This document shows, piece after piece, positions 10,409 to 20,810 of a stretch of DNA of 64,000 nt. Position 1 is the first letter of the stretch. Each line of letters opens with the position of its first letter. The stretch is taken from assembly GCA_024114885.1 (NCBI GenBank), contig CP099421.1:1984001-2048000 (forward strand), in the 5' to 3' direction. A model generated the notes under the pieces. The model was not told the origin of the DNA, did not search any database, and saw nothing but the letters and a program-made list of their open reading frames with translations. The position numbers and the translations under genes were made by a program. The DNA is from Septoria linicola (taxonomy: Eukaryota; Ascomycota; Dothideomycetes; Mycosphaerellales; Mycosphaerellaceae).

Positions 10409-10966
10409 ATGTCGGTCAATAACCATGACATATCTGCAGTGTGCTCACGAGGTTCGGAAAGTACCACGGTATCTTTCTCTCCTCTCTCCTCCGTCACAGC
10501 GCCAGCCACCCGCCACAACCTTGTCTTTTTTCAGTGCTTCCGTCGACTCCTGCCCTGCAGCAGAGCCGACCGCACCTCATCGACGGCATCGATTTTGATG
10601 CTGCGCAAATGGTAGAAACATTGCTACTACTACAAGCGCTGCCACTGCCAGCTGATATGCAGTGGCCCACTTCGAGTGGGCGGAGACAGGGATGTAGTCT
10701 TACCTGGTCTTGGCGCCTACAGACCTACAAGGACTTCGCAAAGAAAGCAGAAAAGCTCAACTCAAGCGTTGATTTCTCGAAGGAGCTGATGGACAATGCT
10801 TTCCAAGCGGCCGTTGACAAATCTGCTACCATGAATGTGAGCCCCTCGGACAGGAAAGATATTGCTAGAGTAAGTAATGGATCTCATTCCTACTAGCGGG
10901 ACTGACACACTGTAGTGCCTTGGTAGAGAATCGGAGCAATACTGGAGAGGACGCGAGAGCGACTGA
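10409..10966 (+). CDS. Unrecognised protein, tandem paralogue 1 (model tentative)
   Basis: I do not recognise the family. The secure part is exon 2 (about 10535-10869) plus exon 3 (10916-10966), joined by an intron GTAAGT-TGTAG. It ends QTYKDFAKKAEKLNSSVDF, then KELMDNAFQAAVDKS, DRKDIAR and CLGRESEQYWRGRESD. The next gene downstream (11411-12118) has the same block (QTYANFAAKLRKKNPSVKF, KALMDDAF, DLHIARCLDRESKEY) with its last intron at the same codon, so the two are paralogues. The first exon is uncertain: ATG 10409 with donor GTACCA at 10461 and acceptor TTTTTTCAG at 10534 gives a continuous frame. No signal peptide or membrane segment is visible in the secure part; it is helical and charged. 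Confidence 0.55.
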
Positions 10967-11410
10967 TCAGCCTCCCAATTGGATATCATCAGGCCGAACG
11001 ATAGGGACTTGTATGTGACGGCTGTGATGGTGAATTCGCTTTTTGCTAGCACTCAATTGTTGGAAAGAGTGATGAGACTGCCCACCATGGGCTTCTGCCA
11101 GTCTAGCCCCCCTGGAAATCGTGAATCCGGAGCAAGATGAAGCACGATGCCTATAGAGCTCTAGACGCATTGTGCACATTTGTTGCGATTGTGTTCTCCA
11201 GACTGGCCACCTTCCGATCAGCCCTTTCTACTCAGCACAGCAGCGCTTGGCGCGGCCACAATGTGGTTACACAGGTGAGGCAGCCAGCTCCACACTGAAG
11301 CGGCCCACTAGCAAGGATACATGCAAGGGTGTGCGTTTCATACATGAGGAGTTGAGCCATCTCCAACGTGCACGAGTCCTAAATTCGCTGCACGACATGC
11401 CACAAGCACC
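10967..11410. other. Spacer between tandem paralogues
   Basis: This 0.44-kb stretch between the two paralogues contains no supported gene. It presumably contains the 3' end of the first and promoter of the second. Confidence 0.4.
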
Positions 11411-12118
11411 ATGCCTAAAGTAAACGGCAAAACCCTCAGCAACACTTTGCTTAAAGTGCCCCGTCTGAACAAGCCACCTTCATACCGGGCGTTTCTGAAC
11501 GAAGTCCTCAGAGTGTCTGAGAACAAAAAGTTCCTAACAATACACGGCAAAGCTGCAATCGACGCAGAGTACAAGCGACTCCTGGAAAAGGATTTCTCCA
11601 ACAATGAGGTGGTTGAACTGCTCCGGGAGGTATGGTCGCCAACGATACTCTTCCTGCCGATCTCTTCGCATACTTACCGCTGCTCCAGACACAGGCTCGT
11701 GAAAATCTTGGTCTTTGGGATAGGTTCAAGTCCAGAGCCCTGCCTAGTCCTCCCATAGTCGCTGCTGCCAGCAATGCTGCTCATTTGACGTTGCCAGTGG
11801 TGGGCTACGATCCTAAGGACGACATCACACGTGATAGCGGCTGGGCACGCCAGACATACGCCAACTTCGCGGCAAAATTACGCAAGAAGAATCCGTCAGT
11901 CAAGTTCGACAAAGCTCTGATGGACGACGCCTTTACACTGGCTGCCAATAGATCCCAACGAGGCGGCAGAATCGATAGGAACAAAATAGATCTACATATT
12001 GCGAGAGTAAAACATATGATCCCCGAGACTTGCCCAGGAACCTGTCACTGATGAGTTATAGTGCTTAGATAGAGAGTCGAAAGAGTATGGGAACGACCGA
12101 GATAGATCTGACGTTTAG
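11411..12118 (+). CDS. Unrecognised protein, tandem paralogue 2 (197 aa, three exons)
   Basis: Exons are 11411-11629, 11689-12006 and 12062-12118. Intron 1 is 59 nt (GTATGG-CTCCAG) and intron 2 is 55 nt (GTAAAA-TTATAG); both keep frame. The product starts MPKVNGKTLSNTLLKVPR and continues with a region resembling a small helical module (YRAFLNEVLRVSENKKFL, then EYKRLLEKDFSNNEVVELL). A Pro/Ala linker follows, then the block shared with its upstream neighbour (QTYANFAAKLRKKNPSVKF, KALMDDAFTLAANRS, HIARCLDRESKEY). Length and layout suggest a small soluble protein. I cannot name a family. The shared intron position and sequence show local duplication. Expression or function cannot be judged from sequence. 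Confidence 0.6.
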
Positions 12119-12711
12119 CGAATTCAATGATGATGCATCTACGATAAGGACGATGAACATACAACTCACGTCCCCTCAATCTTTGCATTAATATGGCTAT
12201 CAGGCATCAGGTCCAGCTTCTTGCCACTATCGCCCTGCAACAGCAGATATATCCATCCGTCTTACAGGGCGGGACTGCCACAATTGCGTCCATAGTCGGC
12301 GCATGCCCTTGAAACTCTCATGCATGAGGGCAGCACATTGCAACCCGAATGCTCCACCACACCAATGTCGGTCCCTTCAACAAGAGGCACGCCCAGATGC
12401 TGCTCGTTCAGCCTAAGTCGCAGGCGTCTCAGCGACGGCACCGCTGGAATAAGTGTACATGGTTCCAGTCAAGCCCAAAGAAGCGCGAATGTGTCATGCG
12501 TAAATGTATTTGGAAGACCATGGCGCGGCTCATGACCAGGAACACTTTTTGTGAGGATGAAAGCTCCATCCAAAAGACAGCGTCAAACCCTCCGACATCG
12601 CTATGATGCTGCAATAGTACGAATGCTGCGTCAAATGATAGAAACTTGTTCAACGGAAGATTTACGATGATGCCAGGAGCATGAGTCGCGCTCTATCATC
12701 TTCCGATATAG
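12119..12711. other. Intergenic, no gene supported
   Basis: Open frames on both strands (12320-12535 and 12349-12606 plus, 12429-12653 minus) overlap each other and have no recognisable motif or splice pattern. I see nothing I can call. Confidence 0.4.
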
Positions 12712-13459
12712 TCACTTTCTCCAGAACTCATGGTTGACATTAGATTGAGACATCCAATCTATTCTCGATCCTGAGAGGGCCTTCTGCTGCAGTGGAAGAT
12801 ATTGCGGACATGACCATTGCATGCTGTCGATCAAGAGCAAGCTCACAAGTGCAGCACTAATCCCTCCAGTAATCAGGACGAAAGCGCTCCGATAGCCGCT
12901 TGTGGGTTATCCACTCGATCTTGGTTGTCTTGCAGTTGCCGTGTCTCTTGCTTAAGGTTCAATGCCTCGAGCGTGATAGCATGTGCTGCGCGCGGTGCAA
13001 GAGCTGTATGGTCATCACACCCATTGCGGCTATTCCTCCTTGTGTTGGCTTTTCGATTTTCGGTACTCAGCTCCAATTGCAGGAACAGGCACTGAGCTCG
13101 TCTGGCGAGATTCCGTGTGATGTAATGGATCGGAAGCGCTGAGAAGGACTGGGCAGGATTCTCATTCTGAAGCATGGTCGTGGAGCCGTCGGGGGTCGAG
13201 GTCTGTATTAAATTCTTGACTCGACCGTCGATGGTAGTACCTCAGTCAAATTTGGGTAGCAAGAGCCATTTGTAAACAATCTTATTGCTTCTGGCTCCGG
13301 TTTCATTGCCACAAGCTGAGCTAAGTCGTAGGAGTTGTGTGATGTGATCGACGCAGATAGTGGAGAGAGGGAGGTCGTGTTCCGAGTTCTAGGAAGCCTC
13401 CATCGAGATGAAAGTCCATGCTTGAAAGCCGTAGGTGATCTGTTACGACACCAGCAGTG
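12712..13459 (-). pseudogene. Possible gene remnant: coiled-coil then membrane segment, frame broken
   Basis: Three consecutive minus-strand blocks look coding. Block 1 (13459-13241) reads through SITSHNSYDLAQLVAMKPE and LFTNGSCYPNLTE. A 38-nt GTACTA...ATACAG intron joins it in frame to block 2 (13202-12873), which includes ALPIHYITRNLARRAQCLFL, a charged helical stretch and TLEALNLKQETRQLQDNQD. Block 2 stops at 12873, but the next frame directly continues with a strongly hydrophobic segment (AFVLITGGISAALVSLLLI) to TGA at 12712. This suggests a single-base shift near 12880. No ATG gives block 1 a good start and I do not recognise the family. It may be a dead membrane protein gene or a mis-modelled real one. 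Confidence 0.35.
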
Positions 13460-13803
13460 TTATCAGCTCATGCCAATGCCAAATGCCAAGTCTCGGCGGA
13501 TGCGGTCGGATGTGGGCAGCTCTCCTGCTCAAGGCAGCGCGACGGTGATGGTGAGCTTGAGAAGTAGTATCGATCGTGGAACCGAGACACAGGACAAATG
13601 GAAGTGATTCGCCTCTCTACGAGGACTTTGGAGCCAAGCTCGGAGTCGAGTATGTACAAGAGTGGGCAGCAGCTCCCAATGAGCCGCAAAGTCGCCTTGT
13701 AGCCTCTTCCCTCTATCGGTGTCTATCCTTCGATGCTCTTGGTCGTTACTGTTACAATACTCCGCGCAAAAGAAGCACCCCGCTATGCTGTAATTCGAGT
13801 CGC

Positions 13804-14433
13804 TTAAACGTACTTGCACATCATGGCAACCTGCAAAGGGGGTCAGCACGTGATGCAGATAACGGAGTGATGAAGGACAAACCATGAGGTCGAAAAGACC
13901 AATGGCCTCGACGAAAGCGAAACCAAGAATGGCGTAGGAGAAGAGCTGGCCACGGAGAGATGGGTTACGGGCGACAGCCTGGAGAAGAGCGGCGAACACA
14001 AGGCCGATACCGATTCCTGATCTGAATCAGCATTGAATCATGGCGAAGGATCATTTCATCAAATTCTTACCGGCACCACCAAGGCCAATGGCAGCACTTC
14101 CCATACCGAGGTTTTGTGACACCTGGACGAGTGCGTTGGCCATCTCAGAGGAGTAGGCACGCTTGGCCTGAGCGCCGATTGGGGAGACCTTGGTGCGGGC
14201 GGCCTGGAGCATGGTCGATGTGCGCTTCATGGTGTTGAAGGTGGCCGTGTTGCGGGTGGCAACTACGATGGAATTGTCAATGGAGCTGTTCTTAAGCTCC
14301 TCGAGCTCGATGGAAGCTTACCAGAGTATGCACGAGTGAACTTCTGGAACTGAGCTGGGCGAGCGACCTTGGTGGTGCTCTGAGCGGCCATGGAGGCCAT
14401 CTTTGGCACAGACATGCGGAGGGAGGATGCCAT
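13804..14433 (-). CDS. atp9: ATP synthase subunit 9 (subunit c), nuclear-encoded mitochondrial precursor, 154 aa, four exons
   Basis: This is the proteolipid of the F1Fo ATP synthase c-ring in the inner mitochondrial membrane. Exons are 14433-14322, 14262-14071, 14016-13883 and 13830-13804, all with GT-AG introns of about 52-60 nt. The spliced product starts MASSLRMSVPKMASMAAQS, an Arg/Ser/Ala-rich import presequence, and continues to the processing region AKRAYSSEMANALVQVSQ. The mature hairpin follows: GMGSAAIGLGGAGIGIGLVF, loop RNPSLRGQLF, then ILGFAFVEAIGLFDLMVAMM, with the ion-binding Glu in FVEAIG. The last exon encodes only VAMMCKYV. This matches the oliC/atp-9 gene of filamentous fungi, where the gene is nuclear. 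The assignment is essentially certain. Confidence 0.97.
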
Positions 14434-16304
14434 TGTGATGATTTTTGATGATCTGAAGACGGATTGAGATGGTCTTCTGATGGCAGTTGATGGAGCGGAG
14501 TTGTTGTGATGAGCTGAAAGAGACTGGAGTGAGCTGTCACGGGGAAAGTGTGGGAGACAATGAGCAAAGATTTTGCTTGGGAAGGCCGCTTAAAGATCGG
14601 GTTGTCATGAGAGAGCTTTGACCTACACACCTGGCCTTGCAGGAAGTCTCTGATTGGAACGACGCCCCCTGTATTCGACGGCAGCGACGTCGTTTGTATC
14701 AGAACCAGTCTACGCTCCGGCGTCGCCCGGACTCACAAGTGAAGACATATAAATGCCATCGCCTCGACTTCAGTTGACCTCGGATAGAATGTTTAATTCC
14801 ATCGGCCGTGAAGCGAGACCATAATGCTTCATCGCGAGCCCTTCGAGCGGCACCTCGAACAGGTTGCACTTACATTCGAGCCTCAATAGGCACACTTCAC
14901 ATTATGCTGCATGATGCGCTTTCTGTTCCGGATAGGGCTCTCGTCGTTTCGACATGCGGCCCGCCAGTCAGATTCTTCAAAGTCCAAGCTTAGCGGGTTC
15001 CCGACTTCTCCCGAATTCGTCCTACGCAGACGTGCTTTTGCATTCACTTTCACGTTGCGAATGCACTTCCGAAGGATGCTTCATACAAATGCATCTTCGA
15101 TGGCTGCTGCATTTCTGCGATGGCTTTGCACAAGCTGTTCACATCCTCGAGGTTAAGCGACCAGGCACCTGACGTCGAGAGGTCATCCCGGCAGGTTGGG
15201 TGGATCCATGCCACCGACTAGAGGCCGACGGTCATGGGTCCGTTCTGCATGGTGTTTGCACCAACGTGTCGTCAAAATGGATTCGGCGAGATTGCTCCGA
15301 GTCTTGTGTGCGATGTTGTGGTTCAGCGACTGGCTTGGGGTGATCCCGATGCAAGTCAGCGGTTGCCGCCGTTGCGCCATCCGATTTTAGTCTTCGGCTT
15401 CTGTGATGCGGCTGAGATCGCGTTTTGCTCGTCGCATTTCGGCACCTGCTTGCATCGTGCACAGATGAACACATCTCCTTCGGCTCTCTTGCTTTGACCA
15501 GTCGTGCCAAATAGAGTACGACTCCTATCGCGGTCAGATGTCTTCAACAAGGTATGCGGAAAGTAACATGCTGTCCCACGCGGGATGTGCTCCAGTCTCC
15601 CATGCTCTTTTTCGCACGTGAAAGGAGACATGCAACAAACGTACGAGGCATGTTGCCGCCGTGATCGCAGCGTGCTGGTCAGGGAGAGATAGCAGACACA
15701 AGCAAGGAATCATGAGTCGTTGACCCACTCCGCGAGGACCGCTTCAGAAGCACCTCGACTGTAGCGTCCGCATCATCTTGTCGCCGTAATTCAACCAGAT
15801 CTGGGGCAGCGTGGCATGACGGTCGGGTCTGGGGAAGTGATCGTTGTTCTCTTCAAGGTGTGCGAAGACAGGTGCCAAAGCCAATTGTCATCTCTCACGA
15901 TGTAAACAAGGTGTGTGAATGTCGAGCAAAAGGAACCCGCGTGAAAGTGAAAGGTGAAAGGCGTTCCTGCATCCCTCACGCCATTGAGATGAGGGGTAAG
16001 CAGCCCTTCACCCGAGGTCGTGCTGTTTCATCCACCTTTGAACAGCTCTTGACGCGCTCTTAATCAATTTTTGACACCATGGTGTGATATATCATGAGAT
16101 ATAGGCAAATCGACAGCACTTTTCAGGATATAACGTAGTGTATGGTGATACCTCACACGACTGCCTACACACGGCCGGCCAAGAGCCTTCGGCCACTATA
16201 CTAGTAGCTGAACATGAGAAGGTAGTGATCATTACTTTGAAGCAATATGATACCAGATCGTTCATCAATTCTTAGGTGAGCACCATTCTTGCGAAGAGCA
16301 TTAA
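14434..16304. other. Long intergenic region, no gene supported
   Basis: These 1.9 kb lie upstream of the ATP synthase gene and downstream of the membrane protein gene (both minus strand). Many short ORFs occur on both strands (for example 14911-15156, 15232-15510) but they overlap each other and show no motif or splice logic. The first few hundred bases next to 14433 should hold the ATP synthase promoter. I found no tRNA-like cloverleaf. Confidence 0.45.
14653..14657 (-). promoter_or_regulatory. CCAAT box upstream of ATP synthase subunit 9
   Basis: ATTGG on plus reads CCAAT on the coding strand, about 220 bp before the start codon. Fungal respiratory genes are commonly controlled by the CCAAT-binding (HAP) complex. 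A 5-bp match alone is weak evidence. Confidence 0.3.
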
Positions 16305-17876
16305 TTAATAGGCATCGCCCCACATGTCCTTATCGTCCTCTACTTGCTCCTCTTCAGTGATTGCACCTCTGATTGTCTTGTCTTCTTTTTCGCGCTGTCT
16401 CCTCTCGGCTCTTGTGGTGAGATGGGGAGTCACTGGCGTAGGAGGAGCCACAGGCATATATGGTGTGTAGACCCGCGGACTATGCAGAGCAGCGCTGCCA
16501 ATCGCGAGAAGATGACGATCTCGAGTATAAAGTTCAGTGGTCTGCAAGCGGGGGCTTGCGAAAGTATTCCATCCAGGCGGAGGGGCGGACAAGTTGAGCT
16601 CACTACTCGATATTGCAGCTTGCTTCTGCTGTTCTGCTAGCTGGCGGAAAGCGAGCGGCCGACTGACGTCTCCCACTGGTGTGTTACCATTGCGAGGTGG
16701 CGAACCAACCCTGAACTGGGCGGGGCTTGAAGGTAGACCAGGACTCGTTGGGCTTACGGGTTGATGGTCTCTGGAGAAACTGCTCATACGCTGAGGATGT
16801 GCGGGTGGCAGGTCCCGTACATGATCTAAATGTTCATCATCCTGAAAAGCATAGCTCCGCGCTGTACCCGGAGTCGTTGGCGAGTAGGGATAGGTGTCAA
16901 CAGTGTGGGCAGAAGGGGGCTCAGGCGGCGGCCCAGGATTCGTGTAGAACCTGGGGGAAAGAGGTGTCCTCGCTCCATCGTCGTTATCGCGCAGCCCTTG
17001 CACAGGCGAGCTGATTTCGAGCTTTCCTAAGCGATATTTGATGCTCTTCTTCAGCTTTGCAGGGGATGTCTCATTGGTCTGAGTACTGCCAAAACTTGCT
17101 GTACGAGCCTCACGATTCGGGCGAAGCTCAGACTGGGGTGATTTGTATGTTGGCGAGAGCTGGGCAAGGAGGTTCTTGGGTGGTGCAACTGCATAGTAGG
17201 GGGAGCCTGGTGAACGTGGGCTCAGGGGACTTGGCGGGACAGGATCGGAGGTTTGTACACGCTGTAGAGCTGGCAGTGTTGGTCGATCGCGCCGAGGGTA
17301 TGCTGGTGGCGTCCCCGGATACGTGGTCTGTCCTTCTTGTATCCGTGCCTCATCAAAGTCCAGCACACGGCCATATAGTTGTGCCATCGCCTCTTCTCCC
17401 CGCCGTCTATCTTCATCTATCACGGTCTGGTCGAAGCTGGCCACGCTCCGCATGCCAGGTGAAGCTACGTTACTCCTACCGCTGCGCATGCTCCCCGTTT
17501 TCTTCTTGAGCCAACCTCTAGCACTCCCGGTGGGGCTCATGGGCGAGGGATCGAAATTTTTGTGCGCTGGTTTGACCATTTCCACAGGTCGTTCGGCCAT
17601 CTCAAGTGCTTGTTTTCGTATTCGTCGTCCCCAGGTCAACAGCAGAGTGCCAATGATCAGTATCGAGCCGACGTAAGCTCCCAGTACACCAACGATTTGG
17701 TATGGCAGTAGCGCTCTGTTCCGACTCGCGTGGGCAGAGAACGCTGGTCCAGATTCTGCTGGAGGTGCGGGACTCAGATCAATGTCCACAGTCCAAAGAC
17801 CAGCGCTAGTTCCGGTGGCCCTCGACAAAAGGACCAGAGCTGTATAGTTGAGGTACATGACACCACCTCTACCCAT
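16305..17876 (-). CDS. Single-pass membrane protein with long disordered cytoplasmic tail (523 aa)
   Basis: I do not recognise a named family, although proteins with this opening (MGRGGVMYLNYT) look like a conserved Pezizomycotina type. The first ~25 residues are hydrophobic and signal-like. A short luminal or extracellular part (VDIDLSPAPPAESGP) follows, then one transmembrane helix at about 60-83 (YQIVGVLGAYVGSILIIGTL) and a basic stop-transfer RRIRKQ. The remaining ~440 residues are Ser/Pro-rich and disordered with repeated SPxSP-type sites, suggesting phosphorylation, and the C-terminus is acidic (EEEQVEDDKDMWGD). A single open frame needs no intron. The function is unknown; a plasma-membrane or secretory-pathway scaffold is possible. 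Confidence 0.75.
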   Translation of the reverse strand: MGRGGVMYLNYTALVLLSRATGTSAGLWTVDIDLSPAPPAESGPAFSAHASRNRALLPYQIVGVLGAYVGSILIIGTLLLTWGRRIRKQALEMAERPVEMVKPAHKNFDPSPMSPTGSARGWLKKKTGSMRSGRSNVASPGMRSVASFDQTVIDEDRRRGEEAMAQLYGRVLDFDEARIQEGQTTYPGTPPAYPRRDRPTLPALQRVQTSDPVPPSPLSPRSPGSPYYAVAPPKNLLAQLSPTYKSPQSELRPNREARTASFGSTQTNETSPAKLKKSIKYRLGKLEISSPVQGLRDNDDGARTPLSPRFYTNPGPPPEPPSAHTVDTYPYSPTTPGTARSYAFQDDEHLDHVRDLPPAHPQRMSSFSRDHQPVSPTSPGLPSSPAQFRVGSPPRNGNTPVGDVSRPLAFRQLAEQQKQAAISSSELNLSAPPPGWNTFASPRLQTTELYTRDRHLLAIGSAALHSPRVYTPYMPVAPPTPVTPHLTTRAERRQREKEDKTIRGAITEEEQVEDDKDMWGDAY

Positions 17877-18391
17877 CTTGACAATTGGACCAGCCGACTC
17901 TTATGGTGCCAGCTCGAAGCCGCTTTCTCCTAGAACAAACTGAAGACGATGAAAAGGTTGTCCAGCAACTTACTGAAGCCATCACGAAGTCACACGCGAG
18001 ATCCTCGCTATGTATATGTCGAGACCAATCGTGCCCACGTGTGTTCTGCATGGCCTATGCTCGTCTGCGGTATCGAGATGCAGATGCAAGAGTTGATTGG
18101 AGAGATGGACGGCGCTTAGGTGCATGAAGTCGCAGCGGCCCGTGTTGAGGCTTGCCAAGCACATACTCCAGCGCTTACAGTCGTCCGCTCTTTGCACGCA
18201 GTTCAGCGTGTCACCACAGTCACAACCCTCGCCACACTTGATTCTTCGAGAAAACTGCTCGCGAGACTAACCAACAGTAGACTGTAAGCTATGCCTTGAA
18301 CATCTCTGAGCAAATGCCACGAAACCAAGACGCCACCCAATGCCAGCTCAAGGTCTCTCCTCCTCTTTTCTTCGGGATTCTTTGCCGCAAG
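17877..18391. other. Intergenic, no gene seen
   Basis: This is the 5' region of the membrane-protein gene and 3' region of the HET-domain gene, both on minus. The short ORFs here are unconvincing. Confidence 0.4.
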
Positions 18392-20281
18392 TCACTTGAT
18401 ACTCAACCAGCTTACCTCACATTCCCGAGCTTCGCCATGCATGAGGCCGAAGACATAGCAAGGACCCACGAGTGTATACTCGCACGCGTTTCGCCCAGGT
18501 CGTAACACCAACGGTATGGACGATCCACGAATCACGAGGATCACATCGTTGCAGGCCATGTCCAAGGGTCCAATACCAGCTAGGCCTCTCTTCGTCATAA
18601 AGAAGCGCCTGCCGTACACCGTTTGCTCGAATTTCGTGTACCAACGATTTGCTCGAGCAAAGTCCTTGTCCACTCGTACACTCGTGGTTGCCACTGGTGG
18701 CTGAGTGGGATTTCTGGCGGAGTAATTCAGAAATGCTGCGAAGTCGCTAGCCAAGGAGCTCCGGGACTCGAGTCTACTGCCAGCAGTCAGGACGAACCCC
18801 AGCTCAGGTCTCCAGTCCGTGCCTTCACGTCTCTGCTCAATGACAGAGCTGATCATCGACATATGTCTGGCATGCTCGCCGTTTGCCCAAGATCTAGCTT
18901 TCGTGAAACGAGGGCAACATTGGTTGACATGATCGATTGGAGCACCAAGTACTCGAAGCGTATCAGAATCCTTGAAATCGACCGGGCTCGACAAGCTACC
19001 GTCTGCATTGAAGCCATTTCCGAGCTTGCAAAGAGGGTCAGCGTCCAAGCCGCTTGGTCCTACGTTGAACATCAAGGTCCATGAAGGCGAGCCAGCGATG
19101 ACCTTTGTAGGTTGTACAAATTTCAGAGTCTGGAGACTGCTGCTGTCCTCGATCCAAGCTCGCGTTGCATCGCGGAACACATCCCCTATCGGTTTGTTGT
19201 AGTTCGGCCGTAAGTACAAGCCACGCAAACAACGATGCGGCTGCTGGTCTTTGTATAGACCAAGCAGCGCATAGACGTGATCTCGCGGCTCCGTGGCTTG
19301 GAAGTTCTGAGCTAGGAGAAACGCCATGAACAGATCCTGGCTACGATCGTCTTTACTGTCTAGAAGATACCACATGGCTCGTGCTGCATGTATACCTCGC
19401 GAGACTTTTAAAGCAGAGGGCAGCATGGAACTGTTGTAAACAAGCCACACCGCCACATCCAGTGCATCGGCGAGAGGCACCGATCGGTCTCCAAAGTTAC
19501 AAACACTCTTGGGCGCGAGTGTAGCCTCTTGCGCAACCCAGAGCCTACAGAACCACTCACTCTCGAACAGGGTCTGCAGTGGGGCTAGATTGATGCCGGG
19601 ATCCAGATACTGCCCATTCTGAACTTCAGCGCTATCGGAGCTGCGCATCAGCCGTCGGAATCGCTCATCGTTCTCCATGGCTCTCCGCTTGTTCGACAGA
19701 ACTGCTTGAAGCGTCTGCTCCACTTCTATCGAATGTCTCTTCTCGGCTTCTCCCAGCCAGATCAGGTTGTTGTAACCATGTCGATAAATTTCACACATGA
19801 ATGATACCTGATCACTCTTCTCGGTTTGGTCACACTGATTGATACAGATGGCGTCGATCCATAGAACACGACTTCTCGTAGGATGCCTCAGAGCACGAAG
19901 CACACGCACCGCGCTACCTGGGACCAGCTCAGGTTGGCCATCGATCTCCATGAAGCATTGCCCTGGCTCGCGACCCCAGCAGTACGATACTGTCTCGTAC
20001 TTTGCAACACTCTTGGACATCAACGAAGTAACTTGGATTGTGCATCGTATGCCATCGCACGCTTCTCCGGGTAAGAGTGTGATCAGCCGGATTTCTTTCT
20101 TATCTGAAACTATAGGCTTGTACGCTTTGGGTAATGGTGATGTACGTTGTAGAGGAAGTCCAACGGATTTCTTTTTCAAAGCAACTCTGCCATGGTTTGA
20201 ACTGAGGCTTGATCTTGTTGGGAAGTCTCTCTTGGCGACCGGCGCGCGAGGGTGCTTGGAGAACAAAGGGATCGAAGGCAT
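18392..20281 (-). CDS. HET-domain protein (heterokaryon incompatibility), about 629 aa
   Basis: HET domains mark proteins that trigger or signal cell death in fungal non-self recognition. The three core blocks are present near the N-terminus: YETVSYCWG (about 97-105), LWIDAICINQCDQTEK (about 140-155) and MCEIYRHGYNNLIWLGEAE (about 162-180). The C-terminal ~400 residues include helical segments typical of HET proteins (SEWFCRLWVAQEATLA; RDHVYALLGLYKD) and a closing domain containing KRGLAGIGPLD. No NACHT or WD repeats are fused to it. The frame is open up to 20350, but the Met at 20281 (MPSIPLFSKHPRAPV) is the more natural start because the preceding 23 residues look like a chance extension. 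It is intact with no intron. Its specific partner or allele type cannot be inferred. Confidence 0.9.
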   Translation of the reverse strand: MPSIPLFSKHPRAPVAKRDFPTRSSLSSNHGRVALKKKSVGLPLQRTSPLPKAYKPIVSDKKEIRLITLLPGEACDGIRCTIQVTSLMSKSVAKYETVSYCWGREPGQCFMEIDGQPELVPGSAVRVLRALRHPTRSRVLWIDAICINQCDQTEKSDQVSFMCEIYRHGYNNLIWLGEAEKRHSIEVEQTLQAVLSNKRRAMENDERFRRLMRSSDSAEVQNGQYLDPGINLAPLQTLFESEWFCRLWVAQEATLAPKSVCNFGDRSVPLADALDVAVWLVYNSSMLPSALKVSRGIHAARAMWYLLDSKDDRSQDLFMAFLLAQNFQATEPRDHVYALLGLYKDQQPHRCLRGLYLRPNYNKPIGDVFRDATRAWIEDSSSLQTLKFVQPTKVIAGSPSWTLMFNVGPSGLDADPLCKLGNGFNADGSLSSPVDFKDSDTLRVLGAPIDHVNQCCPRFTKARSWANGEHARHMSMISSVIEQRREGTDWRPELGFVLTAGSRLESRSSLASDFAAFLNYSARNPTQPPVATTSVRVDKDFARANRWYTKFEQTVYGRRFFMTKRGLAGIGPLDMACNDVILVIRGSSIPLVLRPGRNACEYTLVGPCYVFGLMHGEARECEVSWLSIK

Positions 20282-20810
20282 ATATACAACACATGAGATG
20301 AGACACAAAATAAATCTATGGAGAGAAATCACAGTGAGGTAGATTGACATGATATACCTGCAAACTCAAGATGGGCAGGGGTTGCGTAGATTACATACAT
20401 GCTGCACGCGCGTATCCACAAGCCATGATTAGAATCTCAGTGAACAGCCCAGGACAACTTACAGCAACTGACTATTCGAAGCGCCATCGATGATACACAC
20501 ATGTAGTGTAGTGCGTGGTGATAGAGTGTATCCAAGCGATTGCAAGCCAATGGCACGGCGGCTATGGCTCCGCTAGCTGTTAGAGAGTCCTGCGCCGCAG
20601 ACGTGCTTTGCCGCGCATGTCCACACGCCTTAGCTGCGGACTTGCGACTGTGCCGACCATCGTTCATGACATGGAGTGCCACAAGCTCGAAGCACTCTTC
20701 GCTTTAATCTAAAACAAGTGCAGGCAAAGTCCGGATGTTCGCTCCGCGCTCTCTACAGTAAATCTAAAGCCCGGAGACCATTGTCACTGATCGACGGGAC
20801 TTTACATCAG
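20282..20810. other. Intergenic, no gene supported
   Basis: This half-kilobase between the HET gene start and the end of the first nucleotidyltransferase-like gene has one antisense-type ORF (20437-20682 minus) without recognisable content. Confidence 0.4.

Noticed and set aside
14911..15728. Cluster of overlapping ORFs of 60-92 codons upstream of the ATP synthase gene
   Set aside because: They overlap on both strands with no motif, no consistent start and no splice pattern. The region is best left as intergenic.
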